Part shown: in pieces, positions 1 to 10,712 of the stretch | Layout of the letters: every line of letters starts with the position of its first letter | Numbering within the stretch: position 1 is the stretch's first letter | DNA from: Citrus sinensis | Taxonomy: Eukaryota; Streptophyta; Magnoliopsida; Sapindales; Rutaceae | Assembly (NCBI RefSeq): GCF_022201045.2 | Contig: NC_068564.1 | Coordinates: 18,443,001-18,507,000, forward strand | Reading direction: 5' to 3' | Length of the DNA stretch: 64,000 bases | Program-made: the position numbers and the translations under genes | Notes under the pieces: model-generated | What the model saw: only the letters and a program-made list of their open reading frames with translations | The model's database searches: none | Told to the model about the DNA's origin: nothing

Positions 1-435
1 GATGAGTTTGAGCCAGCGCTATGGTTAAGCACTTAGGGCTACCCAAGAGGTAAGCTTTAATGGGGTACCCCGGGTGTATCCTCTATTTTTATTTATTTAC
101 TCTTATCGCCATACACATATATTTAATATGTCTTTTACAACCTGCAGGCATCCTATCTTCTCAGCCACTGTCTTCCAGATCTCGACTCGCTTGTTGCTGC
201 CCAATCAGAGGTTGACAAGTTAATGGGTGAGCTCCGAAGTCGTCAGTCTCGCAAGGACGAGCTTACTCGAGAAGTCAAGACTTTGCAGGAACGCATTACT
301 GGCCTTTCTGGAGAGAAATCTCGAGTGGAGAAGGATTGTGACGAGTTGAGGGCCACAAACGAGGATCTGTTATCCCGACAAAAGACGATGGCAGAGGATA
401 CGTTCTCACTCATCATGACGGAGGTGTAGAGCGTG
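1..435 (+). pseudogene. C-terminal end of the antisense ORF of element A (coiled coil)
   Basis: Two exon pieces match the aORF of element B. Bases 1-49 end at a donor (GTAAG from 50). The next exon starts after the CAG at 162-164. It encodes a charged heptad-like stretch including KTLQERITGLSGEKSRVEKD, probably a coiled coil, ending at a TAG at 427-429. The intron at 50-164 contains a GGTACC. The matching segment in B (9071-9500) is interrupted by a solo LTR at the equivalent of position about 428, so A preserves the pre-insertion state. The protein resembles the C-terminal part of plant gypsy-associated PF04195-type ORFs. Its N-terminus lies outside the window, so I treat it as a fragment. 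Confidence 0.55.
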
Positions 436-2078
436 GATCCGAAACTGGAGGTACCCCGTGTGCAGAAATTTTGTCAACAAGGCCACGATTCTGAAGACAA
501 TTTCGGAGAGGAAGAAATCTTCCCATGCACAATCGGGTACCCCTTCCGGGTCGTCTAGGGTACCCCGCGTGCTTCAGTCGTTGCCTGCCTCAGATGTCCC
601 TACTTCGGTTGCTCATATTCCGGGTACCTCAGAGTCCTCTGCTAATCGCCTTCCGGAGACAGAAAACGGGGATGGTGTTCCACCCTCGGTGTAGCCGCTT
701 CATAGTGCTCTTGTCTTTTTGGATCTATCCACATTTTGCTATTTGGAAATTGTTTCTTTCTTTTTGGTTTCTTGGGATATTTTGTATTTTGGGACTTCTC
801 TTTTGTTATTATACCATGCCACCGAGCACTCTTGTATTTTGCATCATTGTTATCTGTAAATGAATGTTGGGCTAAACTGTTATCTTGTAAATTTCTAGGG
901 CATCTCTCATTTTTTTTTATTGAAATGGGGTACCCCTGGTACCTTAACAAATATTCGACATCAGGCGGATTTCCCACAAATTTGGTGCATGTCCTTCTCG
1001 AAAACTATGGCGGATTCCCCACAAATAGGTTAACAAAATATCATCATGATATCTCGATCAAACGTTGAAAGCGCAATTGGTCCAACCAATCACTTTCTTA
1101 TTCTTTCGAAGTTCTCTCCGAATTTTTTGAATAGTTTACCCCCTACTTTGCTCAAGTGAGAGGACGTGGGTGTACTCATACCTAAGCTGAACCTCGTGGC
1201 ACTAGGGTATGCCAGTTTTACTCCACCCTCGGGTCCTCTTTGACCCTCCCTCTCTTTGTTTAGGTATCTTTGTCATGCTTCCGTAGAAAGGCTACCCTTG
1301 GGCTGTTCTCTCCGTTGCCCATCTTGGCTTTGCATAGATCGTCACGATCTAGGCATATCAGGTACCCTGGCTGGTCCTGTGATAGGTTAGTCATAATTGA
1401 CAAGCGTATGGTGAGAATTGCATATAATCAGATGCGATGGTATATTAATGGTGATAAATGAATATAATCCGCATTCTAAGATCGAAGTAGTGAAAAATAA
1501 AGAAAAAACTCACATCATATTTGTTGAGAAAGAAAATGCATTTATAGATAACGAAAGCGTTGATCAATACATGACTTAGCTTTGTTACCCTGAGGAGAAC
1601 GGGAGACTGCAAGACCTCCTATCCTTTTCATTTGAAAATTAAAGAAACTATAAAGTTGCAACTGACCAATATAGGGCATTTGGGGTACCCCATTTGGCCT
1701 ACCACACAAAAACGTTAAAGAAAGCAAATAATAACAAAAAACTAGAGGTTAAGACACTGTCCTTTAGTAATATTTCCGTAGCATTGCAGCATTCCAGGTG
1801 TGCCTCACGATTGTCTCATCCATGTAGAGTAGCTTGTATGCCTGTTACTTCATGGCGGGATAACCCAATTTTATCAAACATATGGCGATTCCTTCGGATA
1901 TGCTTATTGCTTATCTCAAGCCTTCTTAGGGTTCCTCTTGGTGTATTTGAAGAGTGACTTTCTGGCGTGGGGTACCTCGGAGGTACCCTTAATTAGTGTA
2001 TGTCGATTTTCATAGAAATGCTTGCCGCAAATCTTCACAAAACTTGTGGCGATTCCTTTTGAGAAATTATGGAAAACC
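436..2078. other. Noncoding spacer of element A plus relic of the integrase 3' end
   Basis: This stretch aligns with B at 10708-12060, including the repeated signpost at 438 / 10714 and the segment around 1740-1830 that in B encodes the end of integrase. It contains seven or eight GGTACC hexamers and no convincing gene. Short open frames here (458-694, 736-1068, 1270-1461, 1694-1957) are not conserved as frames in the B copy and are not called. Confidence 0.5.
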
Positions 2079-2420
2079 TCATGATCCACCATTCACTCTA
2101 CATCAAATATGTAAGACAAATAGTAATAAAGGTGGGCTGCTCGCCTACCCCTATGCAAGATGGTCAAAAATCTCATGATCCGCCATTCGCGTGGAATCAA
2201 ATAGACAACATAGATTGAGATAAAGGTGACTGCTCGCCCACCCTTATGCGATATGGTCGAAAACCTCATGATCCACCATTCGCTGGAATCAAATAGACAA
2301 CATAGATTGAGATAAAGGTGGCTGTTTGCCTACCCTTATGCGAGATAATTGAAACCTCATGATCGACCATTCCCTCAGAATCAAATATGGCGAACAAATA
2401 CTGATAAATGGGGCTCTGAT
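2079..2420. repeat. 93-bp tandem repeat, about four copies
   Basis: The signpost CTCATGATCC recurs at 2079, 2172, 2265 and (as CTCATGATCG) 2356, giving spacings of 93, 93 and 91 bp. Each unit carries a conserved run reading GAGATAAAGGTGGCTG followed by CCTACCCTTATGCGA. The array lies where B has most of pol, so it marks the deleted or replaced part of element A. I see no counterpart in B. Confidence 0.8.
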
Positions 2421-2808
2421 ATTAACTAGATTATCATGATTGGAGATAGGTCAGGTACCTCGAGTACCCTGGAGTAAGGTGATCTCTGGATACCCTCTTG
2501 CATCATAATAAACAATACTTTTACTAGTAGTATGACTTTTCTTTGTTGGATCGGTGGCCCAAATCGAGACTCAAACCTTGTCTTCAACCGGGTTACCCCG
2601 TTTTTCATCTTTGGGTATTCGAGGATCCAAAGGTGCCTCTAATTCACATTTGGGCTTAATCTGGTCCCTATGGGGTACCCCCGCATAACTCTAGAGTAAC
2701 TAGTTATGGGGTACCCTACCACCGAGGCCTCGGTGGTGGCTCTTGCTGCTCTAGTGGTGGCGATCTTGGAGGTTGGGGTACCCGTGAGATACCCTGAGTG
2801 TTAAACAC

Positions 2809-4053
2809 TCATCCCCGCAGGACAACCCGTAGAGGGCTCCGCATTTGGGGAACCCTTGGTATTGGGGCTTCTGTCCTCTTCGACTTCTCTTTATTCTTTG
2901 TGACCTCGCCCTTATTTTCTTGGCGCTTCAAATGAAATTTCTCATCCATCTCCACTTGTTGCAACGCCCTGGAACGAGCTTCCCCATATGAAAGTGGGCG
3001 CTTCTTTTGAAAGGAACGCCATAACTTGCCCAACCGTAAATTTTTCTCGAAATGGGTCAGTGTTTGTTGGTTACCAAATGCTCCGGTTCGCAACACCTCT
3101 TGGTGGAAATGACTCACATACTCCGCCAAAGGTTCGGCTTCCCCTTGCTTGATAAAGGCAAGTTTGGAGGCTGCCCTATCTTGAGTGGAAGCATAGGAAA
3201 GCTCTTTAGTAAATTCGGATAACAATTGGTGTAGGGAAGATATGCTACCCGCTTTCAAAGAGCGAAACCATGACTTCGCGGGGCCCGTGAGTGTGTGTGT
3301 AAACATCCTACACATGGCGCTTTCATCTACACCATTGATAAGCATTTGGTCGTGGTATAGCTCAGCATGCTCCGAGGGATCAGTGGTACTCGAGTATTGG
3401 GGTATCTGAGGCATGACGAACGCCTCGGGGAGAGCTGCCGTCCGAATTTCCATAGTGAATGGCGATTGGTAGGTCATTGGCGTTGGAGCAGCTGTGATGT
3501 TTTGCTTCTCGGAGAGGAGCTTCACTTGGGCTTCAAGGTTCTCCATTTTTTCCACAAGTTCGAGGGGTACCCTCGAGGAACCCGATGATGTCGCCGCCAT
3601 TTGAGAAGCCCTTTTGGCATTTAACTTCTCGCGGAGATCTTCGTGGGTACGCTTTGCACACCTCGTACCCTGGCTGCTGCGGGAATTGCAAGAGGCTGTG
3701 AAACGCTCGTCTCGTGAGCCCACGGTTTGAAACTTAGAACGGGTACCCGATGGCCTATGCTTTGGCTTGCTGGCCTCGGGTACCCCTCTTCTTACCATAA
3801 CTTGGTCGTCCGTTTGAGGTGGTGGAGCATCTAGCGTCACTGGTGGAAGTGAACTTTTGGGTACCCGAGATCCAACCGCCGTAAGTATTGCGTGGGCAAG
3901 ATCCTCGAAACGCTTGTGAGAGATAGGTTCCTCATCTTGGCGAACACCCGTCGATTGCTTAATACCCTTGCCCTTGCTGATGCTGGCTACCCTTCTTGCG
4001 GGATCACTACCTTCACTGTTGTTGTCATCTCTCATCCTTGTAGGATCCGCCAT
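2809..4053 (-). CDS. gag: Retrotransposon Gag polyprotein of element A (intact frame)
   Basis: The frame is open for 414 codons from ATG 4053 (protein start MADPTRMRDD). The open frame also extends upstream to 4104, but only through a TTG, and the B copy has the same ATG at 17788, so 4053 is chosen. The N-terminal half is basic, Ser/Pro-rich and probably disordered. A short coiled coil (ELVEKMENLEAQVKLLSEKQ) follows. The C-terminal half is a Retrotrans_gag domain with the hallmark CRMFTHTLTGPAKSWF and LAFIKQGEAEPLAEYVSHF. The frame stops before the zinc knuckle seen in B at about 16360. Gag forms the particle that packages element RNA. Two GGTACC sites here encode RVP where B carries an 11-bp deletion or a point change. 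It lies just inside the LTR and primer site, as expected. Confidence 0.85.
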   Translation of the reverse strand: MADPTRMRDDNNSEGSDPARRVASISKGKGIKQSTGVRQDEEPISHKRFEDLAHAILTAVGSRVPKSSLPPVTLDAPPPQTDDQVMVRRGVPEASKPKHRPSGTRSKFQTVGSRDERFTASCNSRSSQGTRCAKRTHEDLREKLNAKRASQMAATSSGSSRVPLELVEKMENLEAQVKLLSEKQNITAAPTPMTYQSPFTMEIRTAALPEAFVMPQIPQYSSTTDPSEHAELYHDQMLINGVDESAMCRMFTHTLTGPAKSWFRSLKAGSISSLHQLLSEFTKELSYASTQDRAASKLAFIKQGEAEPLAEYVSHFHQEVLRTGAFGNQQTLTHFEKNLRLGKLWRSFQKKRPLSYGEARSRALQQVEMDEKFHLKRQENKGEVTKNKEKSKRTEAPIPRVPQMRSPLRVVLRG

Positions 4054-4140
4054 AAAACCTTCGGGAGGTACGTCGGGCGCTATGTAGTGAAGTACACACA
4101 ACAACTAGTCTGGTAACCACTGTGGAGGCTTTTTGTGTGC

Positions 4141-4159
4141 TTCCCCACAAACGGCGCGA
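4141..4159 (-). other. Primer binding site of element A (mutated)
   Basis: On the minus strand the LTR ends at 4162. Two bases later comes a TGGCGCCG-type primer site, here changed to TCGCGCCGTTTGTGGGGAA. The B copy at 17877-17894 is TGGCGCCGTCTGTGGGAA. A site of this kind directly inside the 5' LTR is standard for Athila/Tat-type elements. Confidence 0.7.
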
Positions 4160-4944
4160 ATTGTTTTCGACAGATTTTGGGGTAGGAAAAGCCAAAATAT
4201 ATCTTGAACAATGAATTTATATTTTTGGGGGAGATGGGGTACCTCACTAGTTTGTTGTGCGCGGTGCGGTGTATCTGAAATTTGGGGGAGGTGAAAAGGG
4301 GAGAGGGAGTGGTAACAATGGTGAAAGGTCAAAACCAACAGGGTTGTCCTTCAAAATGGGCTTCACGCCTGAAAAATAGTGAAATAGAGGTAAGAGGTGA
4401 AGCCGGGGTACCCCGACATTCACACTTCGACACTCAAGTTAGCAAACTCAAGCTTTTGTGGCAAAGAGAGCTGGCTAGCCCTCTATAAATTAGAGTTTAA
4501 GATTGAAGAAAATCTCTTTTTTAGAGTGTGAGTGTTAATGGTGAGTGAGAACATGATAGAGAATGAAACCTAGGCGCCTTTATATATGGAGTACCTCAGC
4601 TGCCACGTGGCATACCCTTTTTGGCTAACGTCCTTTTACCTCTTTATAATTTTTGGGCCGTTATCTGCATGTTCGCGACGTATCTCATCTTTTGAAAACG
4701 TGGCGCGCGCTGGATAGTGGTCCAGGGTACTTCTGCAGTAGTTGTCGAGTAGGCGGCTGGGGACCGCTGTCCTTGGGACAGTGTCCTTCACTTTTGGCAG
4801 AGGTGGCAAGCAACTGTCCCTCCTTTTAGCACGTCGTTTTTTATTCCTAATTCTGACAAAATCGAATAATATCTTTTAGGAGATGGAGGTGGAGACGTTT
4901 CTAATGGCGGATATTTTCGGAGGATTCTCTTGCATCTGTTCTGC

Positions 4945-5172
4945 CGGGTACCTCGAGTTACGTGGGGTACCTCTAATTGTACGGGAAACCTCTAATTGTA
5001 CAGGGAACCTCTATTTGTGTGGGGTACCTCTATTTATATGGGGTACCTCTAATTGTGTGGGGTACCTCTATTTGTGTGGGGTACCTCTATTTGTGTGGGG
5101 TACCTCTAATTATGCAGGGTACCTCAAATCACGCCGGGCACCTTAGATTGTGCGAGGTACCTCAGATTGTGC
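4945..5172. repeat. 19-bp GGTACC minisatellite, array 1a
   Basis: About twelve units of the form GGGGTACCTCTAATTGTGT repeat with a 19-bp period and a few 17-20-bp variants. The core GGTACC is the most constant part and the AT-rich half varies. Because 19 is not a multiple of 3 and units lack stops, long open frames run through in more than one phase. They are repeat artefacts, not genes. Confidence 0.9.
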
Positions 5173-5654
5173 CGGAATCATTCTATTGGTTGACACGTGA
5201 CGCTCTATTGACTTTCCTATTTTTCCCTCAAACACCTATTTTTCGGAGTGTGAGTGTTTATGGGTGAATGAGAGCCTCCTGGAGAATGAAATATAGGCAC
5301 CTTTATATATGAAGTACCTCAGCTGCCACGTGGCGTACCCTTTTTGGCTAACGTCCTTTTACATTTTTATGATTTTTGGGCCGTTATGTGCATGTTCGCG
5401 CCGTATCTCATCCTTTGGAAACGTGGCGCCCGTTAGAGAGTGGTCTATAGTACCTCTGCAGTAGCTGTCGGGTAGGCGGCTGAGGACTATTGTCCTTGGG
5501 ATAGTGTCCTTCACTTTTGGCAGAGATGGCAAGCGGCTGTCCCTCTTTTTAACACGACGTTTTTTATTTCTAATTTTGACAAAATCGAATAATATCTTTT
5601 AAGAGGTAGAGACGTTTCTCATGGCAGATATTTTCGGAGGATTTTCTTGCATCC

Positions 5655-5915
5655 GATCTATCGGGTACCTCAATTTATGTGAGGTACCTCTAATTGTGCG
5701 TGGTACCTCTATTTGTGTGGGGTGCCTCTATTTGTGCGGGGTACATCAAATCCTGCCGGGTACCTCGGATTGTGCGGGGTATCTCGTATCATGTCGGGTA
5801 CCTCGAATTGCGCAGGGTACCTTAAATCATGCCGGGTACCTCGGATTGCGCGGGATACCTCAGATTGTGCGGGGCACCTTGGATTATGCCAAGTACCTTA
5901 GATTGTGCTGGAGTC
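5655..5915. repeat. 19-bp GGTACC minisatellite, array 1b
   Basis: About fourteen units of the same repeat as at 4945-5172, in the second internal unit of LTR1. Variants such as GGGGTGCCTC, GGGGTACATC and GGGGTATCTC show point decay of the hexamer core. Confidence 0.9.
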
Positions 5916-5973
5916 ATTCCATTTGTCCACACATGACACTTTATTATCTTTCCTATTTTTTCCTCAAACAACA

Positions 5974-5990
5974 TCCCCCTAGTTTCTTTT
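5974..5990 (-). other. Polypurine tract of element B
   Basis: Minus-strand purine run AAAAGAAACTAGGGGGA immediately before the 3' LTR start (TGTTGTTTGAG). The same tract precedes the LTR of C at 22852-22868 on the plus strand. Both mark the plus-strand priming site and fix the LTR boundary. Confidence 0.75.
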
Positions 5991-7471
5991 GGCGAGAAGT
6001 ATTACAGGCAAAAGAAACTCATTATATGACGTATGAGTGACCCATGGCGATGCGGCTGGACCGGGGGTACCTTGCTCAGTTTCATCCATTGATTAAAATT
6101 TGTGTATTGTCGAGCTAAAAAATCTTCTGTCTTTTCCTTTTCCTGCCTTTTTTTTTACTGACGTTGGGAACGAACAGATGTCTTCATGACTCTCCCATTT
6201 TTCTTGGGAAGTGGCAGTCGTCTGACATGCAGCTTGAATTTTAAAAATTTCGATCTCACGCAAACATCCCTGACTTCCTTTTTTGTGCAGTGTGTTCTGT
6301 CAGATTTAATTAAAAACCCCTGACGTAAATATCAATCTCTTACCATTTATTTTGTCCTTTAATTTTGAAAACCAAATAAACCCCTGACGTAAATATCAAT
6401 CTCCAGTGGCCTCTTCCTTCAAAATTTTGTCATTTCTCCTTACTGCATCAATATTGCTCACAGGTAAAAATTTCTTATTTACGTTTTTTGTTTAGTTCGA
6501 TCGTCTTCCCTGGGCTTATTCTATCTCTTTACTTCACTTCCTTTTTTTCCTCATTTCCTTCTTTCCGTGATTTCTTTTCTTTCTTCATTTTCTTTCTTTC
6601 TTCTCTTTTCTTTCTTTCTTTATTCTTTCTCTTCCGCTCTCGGCCGACGTTCTTCTCGCCTGTTTTTCAGCGTGGTCTCGGCTGCTACAGTGGCGGTTTT
6701 GGCTCCCGATCTGGTCGGTTCAAGGTGGTTTTTGGCGGCCTCCCCCTTCCTTGTTTCTTCATTTTTCTCTTACTTCCTCTCTCTTCTTTCTCATTCTCTC
6801 TCTTTTTCTCCCCCTTTTTTTTTGTTTCGGCTGACGTTCTCCTTGGCGATTTCCGGCGTGAGTTCGGTGGCCAGCGGGATTCCGATCATCTTGGCGCATG
6901 ATGCTTCCCTCCCCCGTGTTATCTTCTTCGTTATTCACTTTTTTTTATTTCGGCTGGCTTCTCCCTTCGCAGTTTCCCGCGGTGGTTCTCGGTTGCTGCA
7001 ACCGCGGCTATCGACGTCAAATTCGGTCGGTGGCCAGCGGCATTCTGGTCACCGTGATGCTTTTCCCCCCGGCCGTCTTCTTCGTTTTTCATTTTATTCT
7101 TTTTTTTATAACTACATATATTTAAGCTTTTTTGTGGTTCTTACACTAGCATATTCTTACCAAATGGTTTTGGTTGCCTGTAGCTTTGTCACCCCACGAC
7201 TACCAGTCCCGATTTGTCAAGTTGGTGAATCACAGGTATCCTTCCTCGTTTTTCCTCCTTTGGCACATTTACAATGGTGCTATTTTGCATAATCTGAGAA
7301 AAATTTATTTTTTTATTTTTTTTTTTTTATTTTTTTTTTGTGGTTGGTGTTTGCATTTGATGATTGATGTGTGGTGGGTGGTGTGTGGTGTGGATGTGTT
7401 GTTGGGGGCTTGCGGCTTGATGGATATGTTGTTGGGGGACTTGTGGCCTGATGGTGTGTGGCAGGAAATAA
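5991..7471 (+). other. Leader region of the antisense ORF, pyrimidine-rich
   Basis: From about 6480 to 7130 the plus strand is dominated by T and C (repeated TTTCTTTC and TCTTCTTT runs). The inverse copy in C (about 21900-22400) has the same bias in mirror image. It sits between the LTR and the aORF start, so it looks like an untranslated leader. Long frames at 6488-6901 and 6567-7292 come from low complexity. Only one GGTACC (about 6066) is present, a clear gap in the otherwise dense motif. Confidence 0.45.
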
Positions 7472-9500
7472 ATGGGCAAGAAAAAAGTGGGACCAGTGAG
7501 CAAGCATCGGGCAGTTGAGGGTAGTAGCGTTGACAGCCCTCCTACAGGATCTCCTTTCCACATTTTCATTAGTGAGGGTGATAGGTCTCCCCCTAGTGCC
7601 TCTAGGAGTTGTAACTCACATTCTGAGCTCCTTCTCCCTAGGAGTGCTTCTCGTATCAGCCCGTGCTTTTCCAGTAAACGACCAACCCACCATCCTCAAA
7701 AAAAGGGTAGGTCATCCAAGCCTAAGGTTCTAGCTCATTCCTCAAACCGGCCTCCCAAGTCTCCCTCTGCCACACTTTTAAAATATGGTAACATTTATTC
7801 ACTAGGCATTAGGAGGGCTACTTTGGGGGACTTAGAACAAATTAGAGCCAAATACAATATTCCTCTCTCTGTTCAGCTTAGGATACCCCATGTGGATGAG
7901 CGACCTAAGTGTCTGAAGTCCGACGGGATTGCTCTTCACATTGACCTCTTTGATCTTGGACTCCGCCTGCCCCTCCAACCTTTCTATATGAGGATGTTTA
8001 GTTATTTGGGGGTAGCTCCTGGGCAGCTGTCCCTTCCAAGGTGGAGGACACTTACGGATTTACAGGTGTTATGGTTGGAGGTATTGAGGCGTGACATTTC
8101 TATTTGGGAATTGAGGGGCCTTTACCAATTCAAAAAGCTCAAGGGTCCCACTATTGCTTACTTCTCTGGTTGGGGTGATCATGACAATATTGTTGAGGGG
8201 GACCCCGCCTTGAAGAAGGGTTACAAAAAGGAGTGGTTTATTGCTGAGGGTAGGTGGGGGACAGAGACTCTAGGTGACAAGGACAACCCTGTGGAGGTTC
8301 TAAGTTCCTTCAGTGTAGACTGTAAGTATCTCCCGTGTTTACTGTTCTTTACTAGAACTTTCGCATGTCTCGCTAACCTTGGGTTCTCCATACTTTTGCA
8401 GGTGTGACGTGGGCTAAAGGATCTTGCTCAGTTTAGGATGTGGGAAAAGAGGTGAAGAAGTTTGTAGAGAGGCTTCAAAGTGTACAGATGGGTAGCGATC
8501 TGTTAGAGGAGAGCAGGTTGGGGAGAGTGGGGCTGATTGACCGAAGTTTTCCACCTGCTTTTGGTGGTGACACATGGATGATTTGGATGTTGAGGGGTAC
8601 CCCGTTATTATCTACGGGACTGGGGTACCCCATTATCACCGCGTTCTTTATTTTGGTTTTTCCTATTTTTTGTTTCCCATTTTTGCATTTGTAGTACTTA
8701 GCACTTGTCCAGCTAACATTACTTTTGTGCATTGGGTGCAGTTATGGAGTCAACGAGTGATGCTTTTGATGCTTTCTTCCAAGCGGTAGTGGGTGGTGCT
8801 TCTGGATCTCAGGATTCGGCGTTACCCCACAAAAATACCCGCCCACCTTGAGCTCCCGAACTGAAGGGGAAATCCCAGGGTACCTCTCATAGTGGGTCGA
8901 AGGGTACCCTTTCTTCGAAAAGAGAAAATTCAGGCTGGTTTCCGCTTTCCCTGACGAACTGTGTGAAGGTGACCTAGACCCGGCCTCCAACAAGAAAGTT
9001 TCACACTTGGCTCGATGTTTCTACTATTCTGCTGAAAATGTTACCTCCGAGGTCACTGAAGAGACAGACAAGATGAGTTTGAGCGAGCGCTATGGTCAGG
9101 CACTCAGGGCTACCCAAGAGGTAGGCTTTACTGGGGTACCCCGGGTGTACCCTTCATTCTTTACTTATTTATTCTTATTGCCATACACATATATATAACA
9201 TGTCTTTAACGACCTGCATGCATCCTTTCTCCTCAGCCACTGCCTTCCAAATCTCGACTCTCTTGTTGCCGCCCAATTGGAGGTCGACAAGTTAAGGGGT
9301 GAGCTCCAAAGTCAACAGTCTCGCGAGGACAAGCTTGCTCGAGAAGTCAAAACTTTGCAGGAACGCATTACTGACCTATCTGAAGAGAAAGCTCGAGTAG
9401 AAAAGGACTGCGATGAGTTGAGAGCCACAAACGAGGATCTATTATCCTGACAAAAGAAAATGGCGGATGATGCGTTCTTACTTATCATGACAGAGGTGTG
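7472..9500 (+). pseudogene. Antisense ORF of element B, putative gypsy-type transposon domain (PF04195-like)
   Basis: It starts at ATG 7472. Exon 1 runs to 8321 (donor GTAAG at 8322) and a second exon starts at 8402. Further exons follow after about 8742, and the last begins after the CAG near 9237. The first 100 residues are basic and Ser/Pro-rich. The next 180 match the plant gypsy-associated domain (RRATLGDLEQIRAKYNIP, VAPGQLSLPRWRTLTDLQVL, ISIWELRGLYQFKK). The C-terminus is a coiled coil. It lies on the strand opposite gag-pol, between pol and the 3' LTR, as known for some Tat elements. A stop at about 8434 and an apparent frameshift soon after break it, and the solo LTR interrupts its end. 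Exon 1 lacks GGTACC although the introns have it. Function unknown. Confidence 0.7.
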
Positions 9501-10707
9501 TGTCAGCATATATGTATCCATAATGTTGATTTTGATAATAACAAACAAGATTAAGAATGATTAAGTTTTTAAAAGCTCAAATTATTTAAATAAATCATTA
9601 TTTTCATAATATAAAGGTTTTATACTTAATGGAAAAATGATTTTATGAAATTGGTTGTTTTCAATTAATGGTTTAAATTGAAAAAGTTTTGAAACTCTGG
9701 AAATTGACTTATTTGTAAAGTTTTATGACGATTTGGGATATAGTAAATTATAGAAAGTTTTGGGGCAGAATTATAATTTTAAAAAATAATTTCATTGTAG
9801 CGATCACTGTAGCAAACGGCTAACCGTTTACTGAAAACGGCTAACCGATAATTTCCAAAAAGTATTTCTGCAAAGTATTGTTAAAATAATGATTCTGGAA
9901 AATAACAGTGAACCGTTTACTGAAAACGGTGAACCGATTATTTCTATATTGCTAACCTTGAACCGTTTAGTGAGAACGGTTAAGCCAAATTTATTTTGCA
10001 GGTCTCTGGAACTTAACGGTGAACCAACAGTGACAAACGGTCAACCGTTTATTTGAAATTCAGCTCAACGGTAACTTTCACTAGAATAAATGGTTAATCG
10101 TTTATAGTTAACAACGATCCGTTTACGGGCAGACAGTCAATAACGGCTAGTTTTTCAGCTCCAACTATAAATAAGCTCAATCCAATTCAAACAAGAAAAA
10201 TTCCAACGATCATCATTGAGCAAAATATTGAGAATACAACTTTCATTGAGCTTTAAATCCTTGTATTAATCTCATTCATTCACATATTGAGCTTTCATTT
10301 GTGATCAAACACATTGTGTGAGAGAAATTCATTTGTAATCCTTTTTGTAAAATCAAGTTAAAAGATTGTAAGTGTTGTGATACACTTGGGTTAAGAGATT
10401 GGGGATAATCTCTTGTTGTGAAGGTCCATTGACACCTTGGAAGTCAATTGTAAGTACTTGAAGCCTTGGAGGCTTGCTTAGTGAAATCCTCAAGCCCGGT
10501 GAGCTTGGAGGCGGGGATTGGCGAACCACGTAAAAATCATTGCGTTTGCTCTCTCTTCCCTTACTCCTTTATTATTGTGCTTTATTGAATTTATTGTTTT
10601 TTATTCCATTAAAGCATTAGATTAAATTGTTGTGTGATTTGCTTAGCTTAATTTTTAAAATCTCAATTCACCCCCCCCCCCTCTTGGATTGCATAACTAG
10701 AATTTCA
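9501..10707. mobile_element. Solo LTR, probably Ty1/copia, with perfect 5-bp target duplication
   Basis: The 1207-bp insert starts TGTCAGCATATATG and ends AGAATTTCA. It is flanked by GTGTG on both sides (9496-9500 and 10708-10712). Removing it and one GTGTG restores the sequence of element A at 428-445, which proves insertion into B. No coding region accompanies it, so it is a solo LTR left by LTR-LTR recombination. The region near the right end (ATTCACCCCCCCCCCC at about 10665) is typical of copia LTR tails. It contains no GGTACC but at least ten AACGG or CCGTT motifs between 9800 and 10150. Orientation is not certain. Confidence 0.88.
9795..10150. promoter_or_regulatory. Cluster of AACGG/CCGTT palindromes in the solo LTR
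   Basis: Direct reading finds repeated pairs such as AACGGCTAACCGTTT and AACGGTGAACCG, with about twelve AACGG or CCGTT cores in 350 bp. AACGG is the core of plant MYB-binding elements, including the M-phase activator motif bound by MYB3R proteins. Binding here is inference only. A similar cluster occurs at 26380-26560. Confidence 0.35.
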
Positions 10708-10712
10708 GTGTG

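Larger units (their letters stand above)
1..5973 (-). mobile_element. Element A: pol-deleted Tat-like Ty3/gypsy LTR retrotransposon, left end outside window
   Basis: Read on the minus strand the order is LTR (5973-4162), a damaged primer binding site (4141-4159), gag (4053-2809), a short relic of the protease-RT linker (about 2700-2520, matching B at about 15200-15340), a 93-bp tandem array (about 2420-2079), the 3' end of integrase (about 1960-1740, matching B at about 12060-11970), a spacer, and the end of the antisense ORF (435-1). Element B shows the same order with a complete pol, so A has lost almost all of pol and looks non-autonomous. GGTACC is scattered along its length. Its other LTR must lie left of position 1. 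The Tat-like assignment rests on B's pol and on the extra antisense ORF. Confidence 0.75.
4162..5973 (-). repeat. LTR1: 5' LTR of element A and 3' LTR of element B
   Basis: On the plus strand it begins TGTTTTCG at 4162, two bases from the primer site, and ends CAAACAACA at 5973. It is followed by a polypyrimidine run that is B's polypurine tract on the minus strand, so this 1812-bp LTR is shared by A and B. Internally it has two tandem units of about 730 bp (about 4500-5230 and 5230-5960). Each consists of a promoter-like part with a TTTATATATG run and a following 19-bp GGTACC minisatellite. Its start and end match the LTR of C in inverse orientation. It is much longer than the 967-bp LTR of C because of the internal duplication. 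Confidence 0.8.

Noticed and set aside
2809..4104. Longer gag start at 4104
   Set aside because: It depends on a TTG codon. ATG 4053 matches the conserved MADPTRM start of the B copy.
4883..6040. Several long open frames (87-139 codons) in two phases, rich in GVP, GTS and GYL
   Set aside because: They arise from the 19-bp minisatellite, which lacks stops in several frames. Composition is purely periodic.
6488..7292. Open frames of 137 and 241 codons with many Phe, Ser and Leu, looking like membrane proteins
   Set aside because: Caused by a pyrimidine-rich leader. The inverse copy in C gives similar frames without sequence conservation.
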